NCBI RefSeq assembly: GCF_014235185.1
Contig: NZ_CP060131.1
Coordinates: forward strand, 1,867,501 to 1,931,500
Direction of reading: 5' to 3'
From: Pseudonocardia petroleophila
GTDB taxonomy: Bacteria > Actinomycetota > Actinomycetes > Mycobacteriales > Pseudonocardiaceae
DNA: 64,000 bases
In this document: positions 48,001 to 56,756 of the stretch, piece by piece
Layout: each line of letters opens with the position of its first letter
Numbering within the stretch: the first letter of the stretch is position 1
The notes under the pieces: model-generated
The model's input: only the letters and a program-made list of their open reading frames with translations
The model's database searches: none
Told to the model about the DNA's origin: nothing
Position numbers and translations under genes: made by a program

Positions 48001-51000
48001 CTAGGGAGCGCCCAGTCCGGCGAGGTCCGCGCGGGCCCGCTCGGCCCACGGGTCGCCCCCCAGCGCGGTGTCGACGCGGACGGCCTCAATGAGGTGCGCG
48101 CGGGCCGCCGCCACGTCACCCGCGCGGGCGGCGAGGCGCCCGAGCACCCCGTGCACCGAGCCCCATGCGGCGTTGGCGGTGCCGGCGACGACCAGCTCGG
48201 CGGCCTGCGGGAGCAGCTCGCGGTAGAGCCGGCCGGGATCGGGGGCCCCGAGCGCGGCCGCCACCTCGCCCCACGCGCAGAGCAGGAAGTCGGTGCTCCA
48301 GTCGACCGGGATCTGCACGTCGGTGCGCGCCAGCAGCCGCCGAGCCTCCTCCGGCTCGCCGACCTCGACGAGCGCGAGCAGCGCCACCGGTCGCAGCGCG
48401 GCGAACTCGTGCACGGTGCCGTCCAGGAGCTCGGCCACCACCTCGTCGAGCCTGCCCTGGCCGCGGCGCACGGTCATCCGCTGCACGAGCCGGCACCAGT
48501 TCGCGCCCCACAGGCTCGTCCGCCCCTGCAGCGCGTAGGCCTCCTCGGCGTGCTTCTCGGCGTCGTCCCACTCGCCGCGCAGCGTCGCGTGGCCGGCCTC
48601 CTGGTAGCTCACCTGGGCCCGCAGCTCGGCGAGTCCCAGCTCGGTGGCCAGCCGGGACGCCCGGGCCAGGTCGGCGCGGGAGAGGTCCAGCTCGGTGAAG
48701 CGCAGGGCGAGCGCGGCGCGGTGCAGCCGGGCCACGGCCTCGGTGTGGACGGGCAGCCCGGAGCCGACCAGGGCGAGCGACTCGTCGAGCGCGGCCCGGC
48801 GGGCGGCCTCCTCGCCCGGCACCCAGCCGGCGAGGTAGAAGTTGTTCAGCGCCCGGCCGAGCAGCGGGACGTCGCCCAGGTCGCGGGCGAGCCGGGCGGC
48901 CTCGCGGGCGGCGTCCATGCCCTCGGCGCGCCGGTCGGTGTAGCACAGCTCGCAGGCCAGGGTGCCGAGCAGCTCGGCGCGCCGGACGCCGTCGCCCCCT
49001 CCGCTCCCGGTGCCCGCGAGCAGGTCGTCGATCCGGGCGATGACGGTGGGGTCGCTCGTGCCGTAGGCCCGCCAGTTCCACAGCGCCACCCCGCCGAAGA
49101 CGCCCGTCGCCTCGGCCGCGCGGTCGGCGTCGCCCGCCTCGGTGGCCAGCGTGATCGCCCGCGAGAGCGCGGCCTGCGCCCCGACCAGGTCGCCCGCCGC
49201 CCGCAGGTCGCGGCCCAGCGCGATCAGCAGCTCCAGGGCGGTGTCGCCGTCGGCCAGCTCGACGGCCCGGGCCAGGTGCCCGGCCGCGGTGGCGTGCGCG
49301 AACCGGTCGCGCGCCGCGTCGGCCGCGGCGATCGCGTGCCGCAGCGCCGTGCCGGCCCCCGCGAACGGGCCCGCGAGGTAGGAGTGGTGGGCGAGCGCGT
49401 CGAGGTTCCCGGCCACCGGCAGCCCCTCCAGCGCCTGGGCGATGCGGCGGTGCAGCCGGGCCCGCTGCAGCCGCGTCAGCCCGGCGACGATCGTCTCGCG
49501 CACCAGTTCGTGGCCGAAGCGCCACACCCAGCCGTCGCCCTCCTCCACCACCACCCCGGTGATGACGGCGGGCTCCAGCAGCGCGGCGATCTGCTCGGCG
49601 TCGACCTCGGAGGCGGCCTCCAGCACCCCGAGCGGGAACTCCCTGCCGATCACCGCGGCCATCGTGAGCAGCGCCCGGGTGTCGGCGGGCAGCCGCCCGA
49701 GCCGCCGCTCCAGCACGTCGCGGACCGAGGCGGGGATGTCGGCGGGGTGGGCGGGCGCGAACGACGGCGCGTCGAGGCGGCGCTCGCTGCGCAGCAGCTC
49801 GATCAGCTCCACCAGGAAGAACGGGTTGCCCTCGGTGCGCCGGCGCAGCTCCCCGGCCAGCGCCGGGTCGGCGAGCCCGCGGTCGACGAGCAGCTCGGAG
49901 ACCTCCTCGACCGGCAGCCCGCCGAGGCGCAGCCGGGTGACCGACCGCTCCCTGGCCAGGTCGGCGAGGGTGTGGACGAGCGCGTCGGTGCGCTCGTCGG
50001 CGGTGTCGCGCAGCGTGGCCAGCACGAGCACGGGCGCGGCGGCGATCCGCCCGACGAGGAAGCGGAGCAGGTGCAGCGACAGCGGGTCGGCGCCGTGCAG
50101 GTCGTCGAGGACGACGAGCAGCGGGCGCTCCCGCGCGGCGGCGAGCAGCGCGGCGGCGATGTCCTCGAACAGCTCGGCGCGGCGGGTGTCGGAGTCACCG
50201 GGCCCCGCCGTCGTCGCGCCGGCGTCGGAGCCGAGCGCCCGGAGCACCTGGGTCCACGGCCACAGCGCGGGGGCCGCGGCCTCGTCGGCGCAGCGGCTCC
50301 ACGCGACCCGCGCCCCGAACGCCCCGGCGGCGGCCACGGCCTCCTCGGCCAGGCGGGTCTTGCCGATCCCGGCCTCCCCGCCCACCAGCACGACGGCCCC
50401 GGATCCGTCCGCCGCGGCGGCCAGCCGCCCGACCAGCGTCGAGAGCTCGGCGCGGCGCCCGACGAACCCGGCCCGGCGCGGCGGCTCGACGGGGGCCGGA
50501 TCCGCCGGGACGGGCGCGGGGGCGGGGCGCGGACCGTCGACGGTCGCGTCCTGCGTGAGGATCGCCTGCTCGAGGCGGCGCAGCTCGGGGCCGGGGTCGA
50601 TCCCCAGCTCGTCGCGCAGCAGCTCGCGACAGGTGGTGAACGCGCGCAGGGCGTCGGCCTGGCGCCCGGTGCGGTAGAGCGCGAGCATCAGCGACCCCCA
50701 CAGCCGCTCGCGCAACGGGTGCACCGCGACCAGGCGCTCCAGCTCCGCGACCGCGCTCTCCGGCCGCCCGTCGGCGAGCATCGCCTCGACGTGGCGCTCC
50801 AGGGCCACCGCGCGCAGCTCGGCGAGGCGGGCCCGGTCGGCGGTCACCGCAGCGCGCTCGCCGTCGCCCAGGTCGGAGAACGGCTCGCCGCGCCACAGCG
50901 CCAGCGCCTCCAGCAGCAGCGCGTCGGCCTCGGCCGGGCGCCCCTCGGCCAGCCGGCGCTGACCGTCGGCGAGCAGCCGCTCGAACCGGACGACGTCGAG

Positions 51001-51297
51001 GTCGTCGACGACGAGGAGGTAGCCAGGCGGGCGGGTCAGCAGGACGCGCGGCGCGGCCCGCGGGGCCCGGTCCGGCTCCAGCAGGCGGCGCAGCTGGGAG
51101 ACGTAGGACTGCAGGGTCCCGGTGGCGGTGGCGGGCGGCTCCCCGGCCCAGAGCGTCTCGTTGATGCGGTCCAGCGGCACGACCCGGCCGTGGTCGGCGA
51201 GCAGCAGCGTGAGCAGCGCGCGGAGCTTCGGGCTGCCCAGGTCGACCGGCCGCCCGCCGGACACGACCTCCAGGGGTCCGAGCACCCGGAACTGCAC
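48001..51297 (-). CDS. Large SARP/AfsR-type transcriptional regulator with BTAD, ATPase and TPR domains
   Basis: The protein has 1098 residues from GTG 51297, with no ribosome-binding site and a TACCCT -10-like box seven bases upstream, so the message may be leaderless. Order: winged helix FRVLGPLEVVSGGRPVDLGSPKLRALLTLLL (residues 3-90), BTAD domain (about 95-240, RAVALERHVEAMLADG), Walker A VGGEAGIGKTRLAEEA near 305, Walker B LLVVLDDLHGADPLSLHLL near 395, and a long TPR-like C-terminus (about 620-1098). SARP regulators activate secondary-metabolite or stress operons at direct repeats. No biosynthetic cluster is beside it, so its target is elsewhere. It converges on no gene and ends 98 bases from the lipoprotein. 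Confidence 0.9.
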   Translation of the reverse strand: MQFRVLGPLEVVSGGRPVDLGSPKLRALLTLLLADHGRVVPLDRINETLWAGEPPATATGTLQSYVSQLRRLLEPDRAPRAAPRVLLTRPPGYLLVVDDLDVVRFERLLADGQRRLAEGRPAEADALLLEALALWRGEPFSDLGDGERAAVTADRARLAELRAVALERHVEAMLADGRPESAVAELERLVAVHPLRERLWGSLMLALYRTGRQADALRAFTTCRELLRDELGIDPGPELRRLEQAILTQDATVDGPRPAPAPVPADPAPVEPPRRAGFVGRRAELSTLVGRLAAAADGSGAVVLVGGEAGIGKTRLAEEAVAAAGAFGARVAWSRCADEAAAPALWPWTQVLRALGSDAGATTAGPGDSDTRRAELFEDIAAALLAAARERPLLVVLDDLHGADPLSLHLLRFLVGRIAAAPVLVLATLRDTADERTDALVHTLADLARERSVTRLRLGGLPVEEVSELLVDRGLADPALAGELRRRTEGNPFFLVELIELLRSERRLDAPSFAPAHPADIPASVRDVLERRLGRLPADTRALLTMAAVIGREFPLGVLEAASEVDAEQIAALLEPAVITGVVVEEGDGWVWRFGHELVRETIVAGLTRLQRARLHRRIAQALEGLPVAGNLDALAHHSYLAGPFAGAGTALRHAIAAADAARDRFAHATAAGHLARAVELADGDTALELLIALGRDLRAAGDLVGAQAALSRAITLATEAGDADRAAEATGVFGGVALWNWRAYGTSDPTVIARIDDLLAGTGSGGGDGVRRAELLGTLACELCYTDRRAEGMDAAREAARLARDLGDVPLLGRALNNFYLAGWVPGEEAARRAALDESLALVGSGLPVHTEAVARLHRAALALRFTELDLSRADLARASRLATELGLAELRAQVSYQEAGHATLRGEWDDAEKHAEEAYALQGRTSLWGANWCRLVQRMTVRRGQGRLDEVVAELLDGTVHEFAALRPVALLALVEVGEPEEARRLLARTDVQIPVDWSTDFLLCAWGEVAAALGAPDPGRLYRELLPQAAELVVAGTANAAWGSVHGVLGRLAARAGDVAAARAHLIEAVRVDTALGGDPWAERARADLAGLGAP

Positions 51298-51314
51298 GGG
51301 AGCAGGGTAGGGGG

Positions 51315-51674
51315 CTAGAGCGTCAGCTGCCACGTGCCCGGCTCCAGCGGCACGAAGCCCAGCTCCACCATCATCCGCCGGCCCGCGGGTTCGGTCGTCT
51401 CGGCCATGAGCACGGTGCGGCAGCCCTCGGCCCGCTGCGCGGCCATCACCTGCGCGGCGAGGCGCCGCCCGTGGCCGTGGCCGAGGTGCCGCTCGGGCAC
51501 GCCGCCCCCGACGACCCGGGCCACCGATCCCGTCCGGAGCACCTCGATGACGGCCTTGGGGTCCTCGCCCGCCGGGTCCGTCAGGTCCTCCAGGGTGTAC
51601 CGGACGGTGCCGTCGGGGGCGGTGCCCTGGCGCGGAGTGCGGCGCATGAGGTGCGACTCGGCCCCGGTCGTCAT
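51315..51674 (-). CDS. Short GNAT-like acetyltransferase
   Basis: The protein has 119 residues from ATG 51674. The segment GGGVPERHLGHGHGRRLAAQVMAAQRAEGCRTVLMAE resembles the acetyl-CoA loop and helix of GNAT enzymes, and ETTEPAGRRMMVELGFVPLEPGTWQL the C-terminal part. The usual N-terminal third is missing or replaced by a low-complexity start (MTTGAESHLMRRTPRQG), so the protein may be inactive or a truncated relative. It is 17 bases before the SARP gene on the same strand. Confidence 0.6.
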   Translation of the reverse strand: MTTGAESHLMRRTPRQGTAPDGTVRYTLEDLTDPAGEDPKAVIEVLRTGSVARVVGGGVPERHLGHGHGRRLAAQVMAAQRAEGCRTVLMAETTEPAGRRMMVELGFVPLEPGTWQLTL

Positions 51675-51769
51675 GCCTGCAGTCTGCCGCGCCGACTTGC
51701 GGGCGGCTTGCGGCGCGCTGGTGCCGCGGGACGCAGTGCGCGTCAAGCGCCGGCGCGCACGATCCCGAC

Positions 51770-52477
51770 ATGACCTCGACAGATCCGTCCATCCGCACGT
51801 CCAGCGACTCCTCGGCCGGCCCGGGCAACGACGTCCGCGGCTTCCTGCTGATGCACGACCAGATCCGCGCCGTCGTCCCGGAGGCGGCCCGTCACGTCCG
51901 GGCGCTGCGGGCGGGCGACCGCCGGGCCGCCCGGGCCCTCGTCCGCTGGTGGGCGGTGTTCTCCCGGGCCCTGCACCACCACCACGTCGCCGAGGACACC
52001 GAGCTCTGGCCGCTCGTGCTGACCACCGCCCCCGAGCTGACCGCCGAGGTGCAGCGGCTGGAGGCCGAGCACGTCCCGCTCGACGCCGACCTCGCCGCCG
52101 TCACGACGGGGCTGGCCGAGCTCGGGACGCTGACCGGGCCCGACTTCGCCTTCGCCGCCGACCGGCTCGCCACGGCGATCGCCCGCCTCGACACCTACCT
52201 GCGCCGCCACCTCGCGTCGGAGGAGGAGCTGGTGCTGCCCGTGATGCGCCACCGGATCACCGCCACGGACTGGGCGGCGCTGGAGGCCGCACTGGCCGAG
52301 CAGGGCCACGGGCGGGACACGTCGGTGCTCCTGCCGATGTTCCTGGCCTACTCCGAGCCCGACCGCGTCGCGTTCCTGCGCGAGCAGCTGCCGGCGCCGG
52401 TCCTCGTGCTGCACGACCTCGTGCTGGGCCCGAGGTACCGGCGCCTGCTGCGGAAGCTCCCGGCCGCTACCAGGTGA
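51770..52477 (+). CDS. Hemerythrin-domain (HHE) protein
   Basis: The protein has 235 residues. Iron-ligand motifs are HDQIRAVVPEAARHV near residue 29, ALHHHHVAEDTELWPLVL near 67, EAEHVPLDADL near 101 and RRHLASEEELVLPVM near 145. They have the spacing of a four-helix hemerythrin fold. A C-terminal extension of about 80 residues (AYSEPDRVAFLREQLPAPV) is typical of actinobacterial members. These bind di-iron and sense or handle oxygen or nitric oxide. The gene overlaps the E2 gene tail to tail by 11 bases. Confidence 0.9.
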   Translation: MTSTDPSIRTSSDSSAGPGNDVRGFLLMHDQIRAVVPEAARHVRALRAGDRRAARALVRWWAVFSRALHHHHVAEDTELWPLVLTTAPELTAEVQRLEAEHVPLDADLAAVTTGLAELGTLTGPDFAFAADRLATAIARLDTYLRRHLASEEELVLPVMRHRITATDWAALEAALAEQGHGRDTSVLLPMFLAYSEPDRVAFLREQLPAPVLVLHDLVLGPRYRRLLRKLPAATR

Positions 52478-53903
52478 GCGCGAGCCCGGGGTCGGTGAGC
52501 AGCGCGCCGACGTCGGCGAGGAAGCGGGAGCCCTGCTCGCCGTCGACGAGCCGGTGGTCGAACGACAGCGCGAGCTGGCACACGGTGCGCACCGCCAGCT
52601 CGCCGTCGACGACCCACGGCGTCGGCTTGATGGCGCCGACGGCCAGGATCCCGGCCTCGCCCGGGTTGAGGATCGGCGTGCCGGTGTCGACCCCGAACAC
52701 CCCGACGTTCGTGATCGTGAACGTGCCGCCCGCCATGTCGGCCGGCGGCGTCCTCCCCGACCGCGCGGTGGCCGTCAGCTCGCCCAGCGCCGACGCCAGC
52801 TCGCGCAGCGTGAGCGTGTCGGCGTCGCGGACGTTCGGCACGATCAGCCCGCGCGGGGTGGCCGCGGCGATCCCGAGCTGCATCCGGTCGAAGTAGACGA
52901 TCTCGCCCGCGGCCTCGTCCCAGCGCGCGTTGAGCTCCGGGGTGCGCCGCGCGGCCAGGCACACGGCCTTCGCGACGAACGCCAGCGGCGTCAGCTTCAC
53001 CTCGGCGTACTCGCGCGTGGCCCGGAGCCGGTCGCGCAGGGCCATCGTGGCGGTGACGTCGACGGCGAGGAACTCCGTGACGTGCGGTGCGGTGAACGCG
53101 CTGCTCACCATGGCCGCCGCTGTGTGCTTGCGGACGCCGCGGATCGGCTCGCGCCGCTCCCCGCCGGTGGAGGAGGCGGGGGCGCGGACGGCCGGTGCGG
53201 CGGGCGCGGCGACGTGCGCCTGCACGTCCTCCCGCGTGATCACACCCCCCGCGCCGGTGGGCGTGACGGCCCGCAGGTCGACGCCCAGGTCCCGGGCGAG
53301 CTTGCGCACCGGCGGCTTGGCGAGCGGCACGACCGACCCGGCGAGAGCGGTCGGGGGCGGGGGCGCCGGCGCCGGGGGCGGTGGCAGGGCGGCGGCGGTT
53401 GCAGCATGGCCACCTTCACGCAACGGCGCTGCTTGAAGGTGGCCTTCCTGCAACGGGGACGGGGACGGGGCCGGGGCGGGGCCGGGGGCCGGGGCGGGTG
53501 CGGGCGTGGCGGGGGCCGGGGCGCCGCGGCGGGGGCGGCGGGTCTGGGCACCGGGGCGCGGGCCGTAGCCCACCAGGTTGGCGATGCGGCCGTCCTTGCC
53601 CGGCTCGCCGATCTTCGCGCCCTGCTCCTCCTCCACCGGGGCCGCGGCGGCGGCCGGGGCCGCCTCCGCCGTCTCGATGCTGATGATCGGCGCCCCGACG
53701 GCGACGGTCTGGCCGGGCTCCACCAGCAGCTTCCCGACGGTCCCGGCGTACGGCGACGGCAGCTCGACGGCCGCCTTCGCCGTCTCGATCTCGCACAGGA
53801 TCTGGTTGACCGTGACGACGTCGCCCGCCGCCACGTTCCAGGTGACGACCTCGGCCTCGGTCAGCCCCTCGCCGACGTCGGGCATGGCGAACTCACGCAG
53901 CAT
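52467..53903 (-). CDS. bkdC: Branched-chain 2-oxoacid dehydrogenase E2 (dihydrolipoyl acyltransferase)
   Basis: The protein has 478 residues. Its lipoyl domain (residues 1-75) has the lipoyl-lysine in CEIETAKAAVELPSPYAG. A long Pro/Ala-rich linker, a peripheral-subunit-binding domain (VPLAKPPVRKLARDLGVDLRAV, about 190-230) and a catalytic domain ending in LALSFDHRLVDGEQG, with the active His and Asp of DHRLVDG, follow. The linker near residues 150-170 (LQEGHLQAAPLREGGHAA) is not Pro-rich. It is encoded by a palindromic repeat listed separately. It is the third gene of the E1 alpha / E1 beta / E2 operon, six bases after E1 beta. The cytosolic complex makes acyl-CoA starters for branched fatty acids. 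Confidence 0.93.
   Translation of the reverse strand: MLREFAMPDVGEGLTEAEVVTWNVAAGDVVTVNQILCEIETAKAAVELPSPYAGTVGKLLVEPGQTVAVGAPIISIETAEAAPAAAAAPVEEEQGAKIGEPGKDGRIANLVGYGPRPGAQTRRPRRGAPAPATPAPAPAPGPAPAPSPSPLQEGHLQAAPLREGGHAATAAALPPPPAPAPPPPTALAGSVVPLAKPPVRKLARDLGVDLRAVTPTGAGGVITREDVQAHVAAPAAPAVRAPASSTGGERREPIRGVRKHTAAAMVSSAFTAPHVTEFLAVDVTATMALRDRLRATREYAEVKLTPLAFVAKAVCLAARRTPELNARWDEAAGEIVYFDRMQLGIAAATPRGLIVPNVRDADTLTLRELASALGELTATARSGRTPPADMAGGTFTITNVGVFGVDTGTPILNPGEAGILAVGAIKPTPWVVDGELAVRTVCQLALSFDHRLVDGEQGSRFLADVGALLTDPGLALTW
53398..53454. repeat. REP-like palindromic repeat inside the E2 linker
   Basis: Arms at 53398-53418 and 53434-53454 match at all but two or three positions, with a 15-base centre that pairs further in its middle (GCA/TGC). 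The core is GGCCACCTTCA...TGAAGGTGGCC. It is inserted in frame in the interdomain linker. On the plus strand it reads ATFTQRRCLKVAFLQ, a peptide seen from related palindromes in other Pseudonocardiaceae genomes (recalled, not searched). The only copy in this window. Confidence 0.7.
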
Positions 53904-53909
53904 CGCCGG

Positions 53910-54884
53910 TCACCAGCCCATCGAGCGGTCGACGGCGTCCAGCACCCGGTCGAGGTCGGGGAGGTAGTCCTCCTCGCACTTCGACGGCGGGTACGGGGTG
54001 TCGAACCCCGTCACCCGCAGCACCGGCGCCTCCAGCGAGTGGAAGCACTCCTGCTGCACGCGCGCGCACACCTCCGCGGCCACCGACGTCTCCGACGGCG
54101 CCTCCGCGACGACGACGAGCCGCCCGGTGCGCCGCACCGAGTCGAACACCGGGCCCAGGTCGAGCGGGGACAGCGTGCGCAGGTCGATCACCTCGATGTC
54201 GTGGCCGTCGGCGACCGCGGCCTCTGCGGCCTCCAGGCAGGTCTTGAGCACCGGGCCGTACCCGGCGAGCGTGAGCGACGAGCCGGGCCGCGCGACGCGG
54301 GCGCTGTGCAGCGGCTGCGGCTCGGCGGAGACGTCGACCTCGGCCTTCTCCCAGTACCGCCGCTTGGGCTCGAAGAAGATCACCGGGTCGTCGCTGGCGA
54401 TGGCCTGCTGGATCATCCAGTAGGCGTCGACCGGGTTGGAGCAGGCCACGACCTTCAGCCCCGCGACGTGCGCGAACAGCGCCTCGGGCGACTCGCTGTG
54501 GTGCTCGACGGCCCCGATCCCGCCGCCGAACGGGATGCGCACGACCACCGGCATCGGCACCTTGCCCTGCGAGCGGAAGTGCAGCTTCGCGAGCTGGGAG
54601 ACGATCTGGTCGTAGCCGGGGAACACGAACCCGTCGAACTGGATCTCGCACACCGGCCGGAAGCCGCGGATCGCCAGGCCCACCGCGGTGCCGATGATGC
54701 CGCTCTCGGCGAGCGGGGTGTCGAGCACGCGCTGCTCGCCGAAGTCCTTCTGCAGCCCGTCGGTGACGCGGAAGACGCCGCCGAGCTTGCCGACGTCCTC
54801 TCCCATGATCAGCACCTTCGGGTCGCGCTCCATCGCGGCGCGCAGCCCGTCGTTGATCGCCTTGGCCAGAGTCAGGACGGCCAT
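53910..54884 (-). CDS. bkdB: Branched-chain 2-oxoacid dehydrogenase E1 beta subunit
   Basis: The protein has 324 residues. The transketolase-like pyrimidine-binding domain shows AINDGLRAAMERDPKVLIMGEDVGKLGGVFRVTDGLQKDFG, and the family marks RVLDTPLAESGIIGTAVGLAIRGFRPVCEIQF, RIPFGGGIGAVEHHSES and DLRTLSPLD follow. It pairs with E1 alpha to make the thiamine-dependent decarboxylase. The start is one base after the E1 alpha stop. The substrate is branched-chain 2-oxoacids or pyruvate; the HHSE motif and the neighbouring genes favour branched-chain acids. Confidence 0.93.
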   Translation of the reverse strand: MAVLTLAKAINDGLRAAMERDPKVLIMGEDVGKLGGVFRVTDGLQKDFGEQRVLDTPLAESGIIGTAVGLAIRGFRPVCEIQFDGFVFPGYDQIVSQLAKLHFRSQGKVPMPVVVRIPFGGGIGAVEHHSESPEALFAHVAGLKVVACSNPVDAYWMIQQAIASDDPVIFFEPKRRYWEKAEVDVSAEPQPLHSARVARPGSSLTLAGYGPVLKTCLEAAEAAVADGHDIEVIDLRTLSPLDLGPVFDSVRRTGRLVVVAEAPSETSVAAEVCARVQQECFHSLEAPVLRVTGFDTPYPPSKCEEDYLPDLDRVLDAVDRSMGW

Positions 54885-54885
54885 G

Positions 54886-56067
54886 TCAGACCCCCTCGAA
54901 GGACGCGTGGTAGGCCAGGAAAGCCTCGCGCTGGGCGTCGACGGCGGGCGAGCCCTCCGCGTAGACCTGCGAGAACATCCGGTCCGGGGCGGGCGCCGGC
55001 ATGTCGACGCAGTGCTGGCGGAACCGGGCGGCGAGCGCGTCGGCCTCGGCCTGCACGCCGTCGAAGAACTCCGGCTCGACGCCGAGCGAGCGCACCAGGT
55101 GCACCCGCACCCGCTCGATCGGGTCCTTGAGCTTCCACAGCTCCAGCTCGTCGGCGAGGCGGTAGCGGGTGGGGTCGTCGGAGGTGGTGTGCGCGTCCAT
55201 CCGGTAGGTGAACGCCTCGACGAGCACCGGCCCGTTGCCGGTGCGGCACTCCTCCAGCGCCCAGCGGGTGACGGCGAGGCAGGCGATGACGTCGTTGCCG
55301 TCGACGCGGATGCCGTCGAAGCCGTAGCCCTGCGCGCGCTTGTAGAGCGGCACGCGGGTCTGCCGCTCGGTGGGCTCGGAGATGGCCCACTGGTTGTTCT
55401 GGCAGTAGAAGACGACCGGCGCGTCGTAGACCGCGGCCCAGACGAAGCCCTCGTGCACGTCGCCCTGCGAGGTCGCGCCGTCGCCGAAGAAGCAGATCGT
55501 GGCCTCGCCGTCGTCGCCGCCGACCCTGCCCTCGAACTTCTGGCCCATCGCGTACCCGGTGGCGTTGAGGCACTGGTTGCCGATGACGATCGTGTAGAGG
55601 TGGAAGCCCGCGGCCTTCGGGTCCCAGCTGCCGTGGTCGGTGCCGCGGAAGATGCCGAGCAGGTCGGTCGGGTCGACGCCGCGGGTCCAGGCCACCCCGT
55701 GCTCGCGGTAGGACGGGAACGCCATGTCCTGGGGCGCCATCGCGCGGCCGGCGCCGATCTGCGCGGCCTCCTGGCCCAGCAGCGGCACCCAGATCCCGAG
55801 CTGGCCCTGGCGCTGCAGCGCGTTGCCCTCGCGGTCGAACCGGCGGACCAGCACGAGGTCGCGGTAGAGGTTCTTGAGCATCTCGACGTCGACGTCGGCT
55901 GCGTAGGCGTCGAAGCGGGGGTCGGGCACCCGCTCGCCCTCCGGCGTGAGCAGCTGGACCAGGTCGGCGCCGCCCTCGTCGGTGCCCTTCAGCCCGGCGA
56001 CGACGTGGTCGTGGCCCGGGTGGGAGTCGGTGGACGTGGGTGGCGTCCAGTCCTGAGGTGTGGACAC
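54886..56067 (-). CDS. bkdA: Branched-chain 2-oxoacid dehydrogenase E1 alpha subunit
   Basis: The protein has 393 residues from GTG 56067 after GAGGAG. The thiamine-diphosphate motif is ICFFGDGATSQGDVHEGFVWAAVYDAPVVFYCQNNQWAIS around residues 190-230. RFDREGNALQRQGQLG near 75 and the phosphorylation-loop-like RMDAHTTSDDPTRYR near 290 are as in the family. It heads the bkd operon with E1 beta and E2; no E3 is next to it. The 5' region carries a ten-base hairpin at 56134-56160. Confidence 0.93.
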   Translation of the reverse strand: MSTPQDWTPPTSTDSHPGHDHVVAGLKGTDEGGADLVQLLTPEGERVPDPRFDAYAADVDVEMLKNLYRDLVLVRRFDREGNALQRQGQLGIWVPLLGQEAAQIGAGRAMAPQDMAFPSYREHGVAWTRGVDPTDLLGIFRGTDHGSWDPKAAGFHLYTIVIGNQCLNATGYAMGQKFEGRVGGDDGEATICFFGDGATSQGDVHEGFVWAAVYDAPVVFYCQNNQWAISEPTERQTRVPLYKRAQGYGFDGIRVDGNDVIACLAVTRWALEECRTGNGPVLVEAFTYRMDAHTTSDDPTRYRLADELELWKLKDPIERVRVHLVRSLGVEPEFFDGVQAEADALAARFRQHCVDMPAPAPDRMFSQVYAEGSPAVDAQREAFLAYHASFEGV

Positions 56068-56133
56068 GGGTGCTCCTCGCGGTGTCGGCCCGCGTCCGGT
56101 TCGTGGCGGGCGCGGGACGGGGTCGTCCGGCGC

Positions 56134-56160
56134 GCGCGGGCCCGGGGTGTGGGCCCGCGC
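56134..56160. promoter_or_regulatory. Hairpin in the bkd leader region
   Basis: A ten-base stem (GCGCGGGCCC with GGGCCCGCGC) with a seven-base loop lies 67 bases before the E1 alpha start, in the gap to the antitoxin-like gene on the same strand. It may be the terminator of that gene or a leader hairpin. The rest of the gap shows nothing else. Confidence 0.4.
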
Positions 56161-56236
56161 ACGTGACGGATCTTCCCCGCCATCCTGACACGAGGAGGCG
56201 GCGATGCGGGAGCGTCCGCGGAGGAGTCCCGGTGGA

Positions 56237-56602
56237 TCAGGCCCCGTGCTCGCGCGGCCCGGGCTGCGGCGGCCGGAAGTCCGACCCACCGGGCTGCGCC
56301 GGCGGGTTCACCTGGGTCGGGGCGTCGTGGCCGTACGCGGTGGGCTGACCGTAGGCGGGGTTCTGGCCGTAGGTGCCGTGGCCGTTGCCCGCGGCGCCGG
56401 GGCCGGACGGGATGCCCGCCGCACCCTTCGCCTTCTTCGCGACCCCGTCGATCTGGGTGCGGTACTTGCCCTTGGTCTGCTTGTCGACGAACGCGGCCGC
56501 CTGGTCGAGGTACTTCCCGGCCTTGTCGGGGTTGCTCCTGGCGTAGCGGCGGGCCGCCTCTGCGGCCGTGGCGAGGGTGGCGAGTCTTCTGAACAGGGAC
56601 AT
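56237..56602 (-). CDS. Rv0909-family antitoxin-like protein (MT0933-type)
   Basis: The protein has 121 residues. The N-terminal half is a helical, Lys/Ala-rich domain with RRYARSNPDKAGKYLDQAAAFVDKQTKGKYRTQIDGVAKKAKGA. It is the same pattern as the MT0933/Rv0909 antitoxin family, in which the partner toxin is usually encoded directly downstream. Here the C-terminal half is a Gly/Tyr/Pro-rich tail (GTYGQNPAYGQPTAYGH). No toxin gene is adjacent; the next gene downstream on this strand is bkdA. It may be an orphan with another role. Confidence 0.7.
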   Translation of the reverse strand: MSLFRRLATLATAAEAARRYARSNPDKAGKYLDQAAAFVDKQTKGKYRTQIDGVAKKAKGAAGIPSGPGAAGNGHGTYGQNPAYGQPTAYGHDAPTQVNPPAQPGGSDFRPPQPGPREHGA

Positions 56603-56756
56603 CTGTTCACGGTACCCATCCCGAACGGTGATCACTCTCCACCGGACGTGCGTGACGGAGGGTCATTTCACACGACCGCAACCACTCCAACGTGTCATCC
56701 GGGTGACCTGATGGCACCATGCCGCCGGTACTCACACCACCGTGGAGGTCCCCATC

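Noticed and set aside
46014..51318. Very long plus-strand open frames opposite the oxidoreductase and SARP regulator
   Set aside because: Their translations are low-complexity Gly/Arg/Val/Gln shadows, while the minus strand encodes recognisable enzymes.
53398..53454. Frameshift or second gene in E2
   Set aside because: The E2 frame continues through the palindrome without a stop and both flanking domains are intact.
52554..55130. 858-residue plus-strand frame across the bkd genes
   Set aside because: Shadow of the E2 and E1 beta genes. Its readings have no domains, and the three bkd genes are unmistakable.
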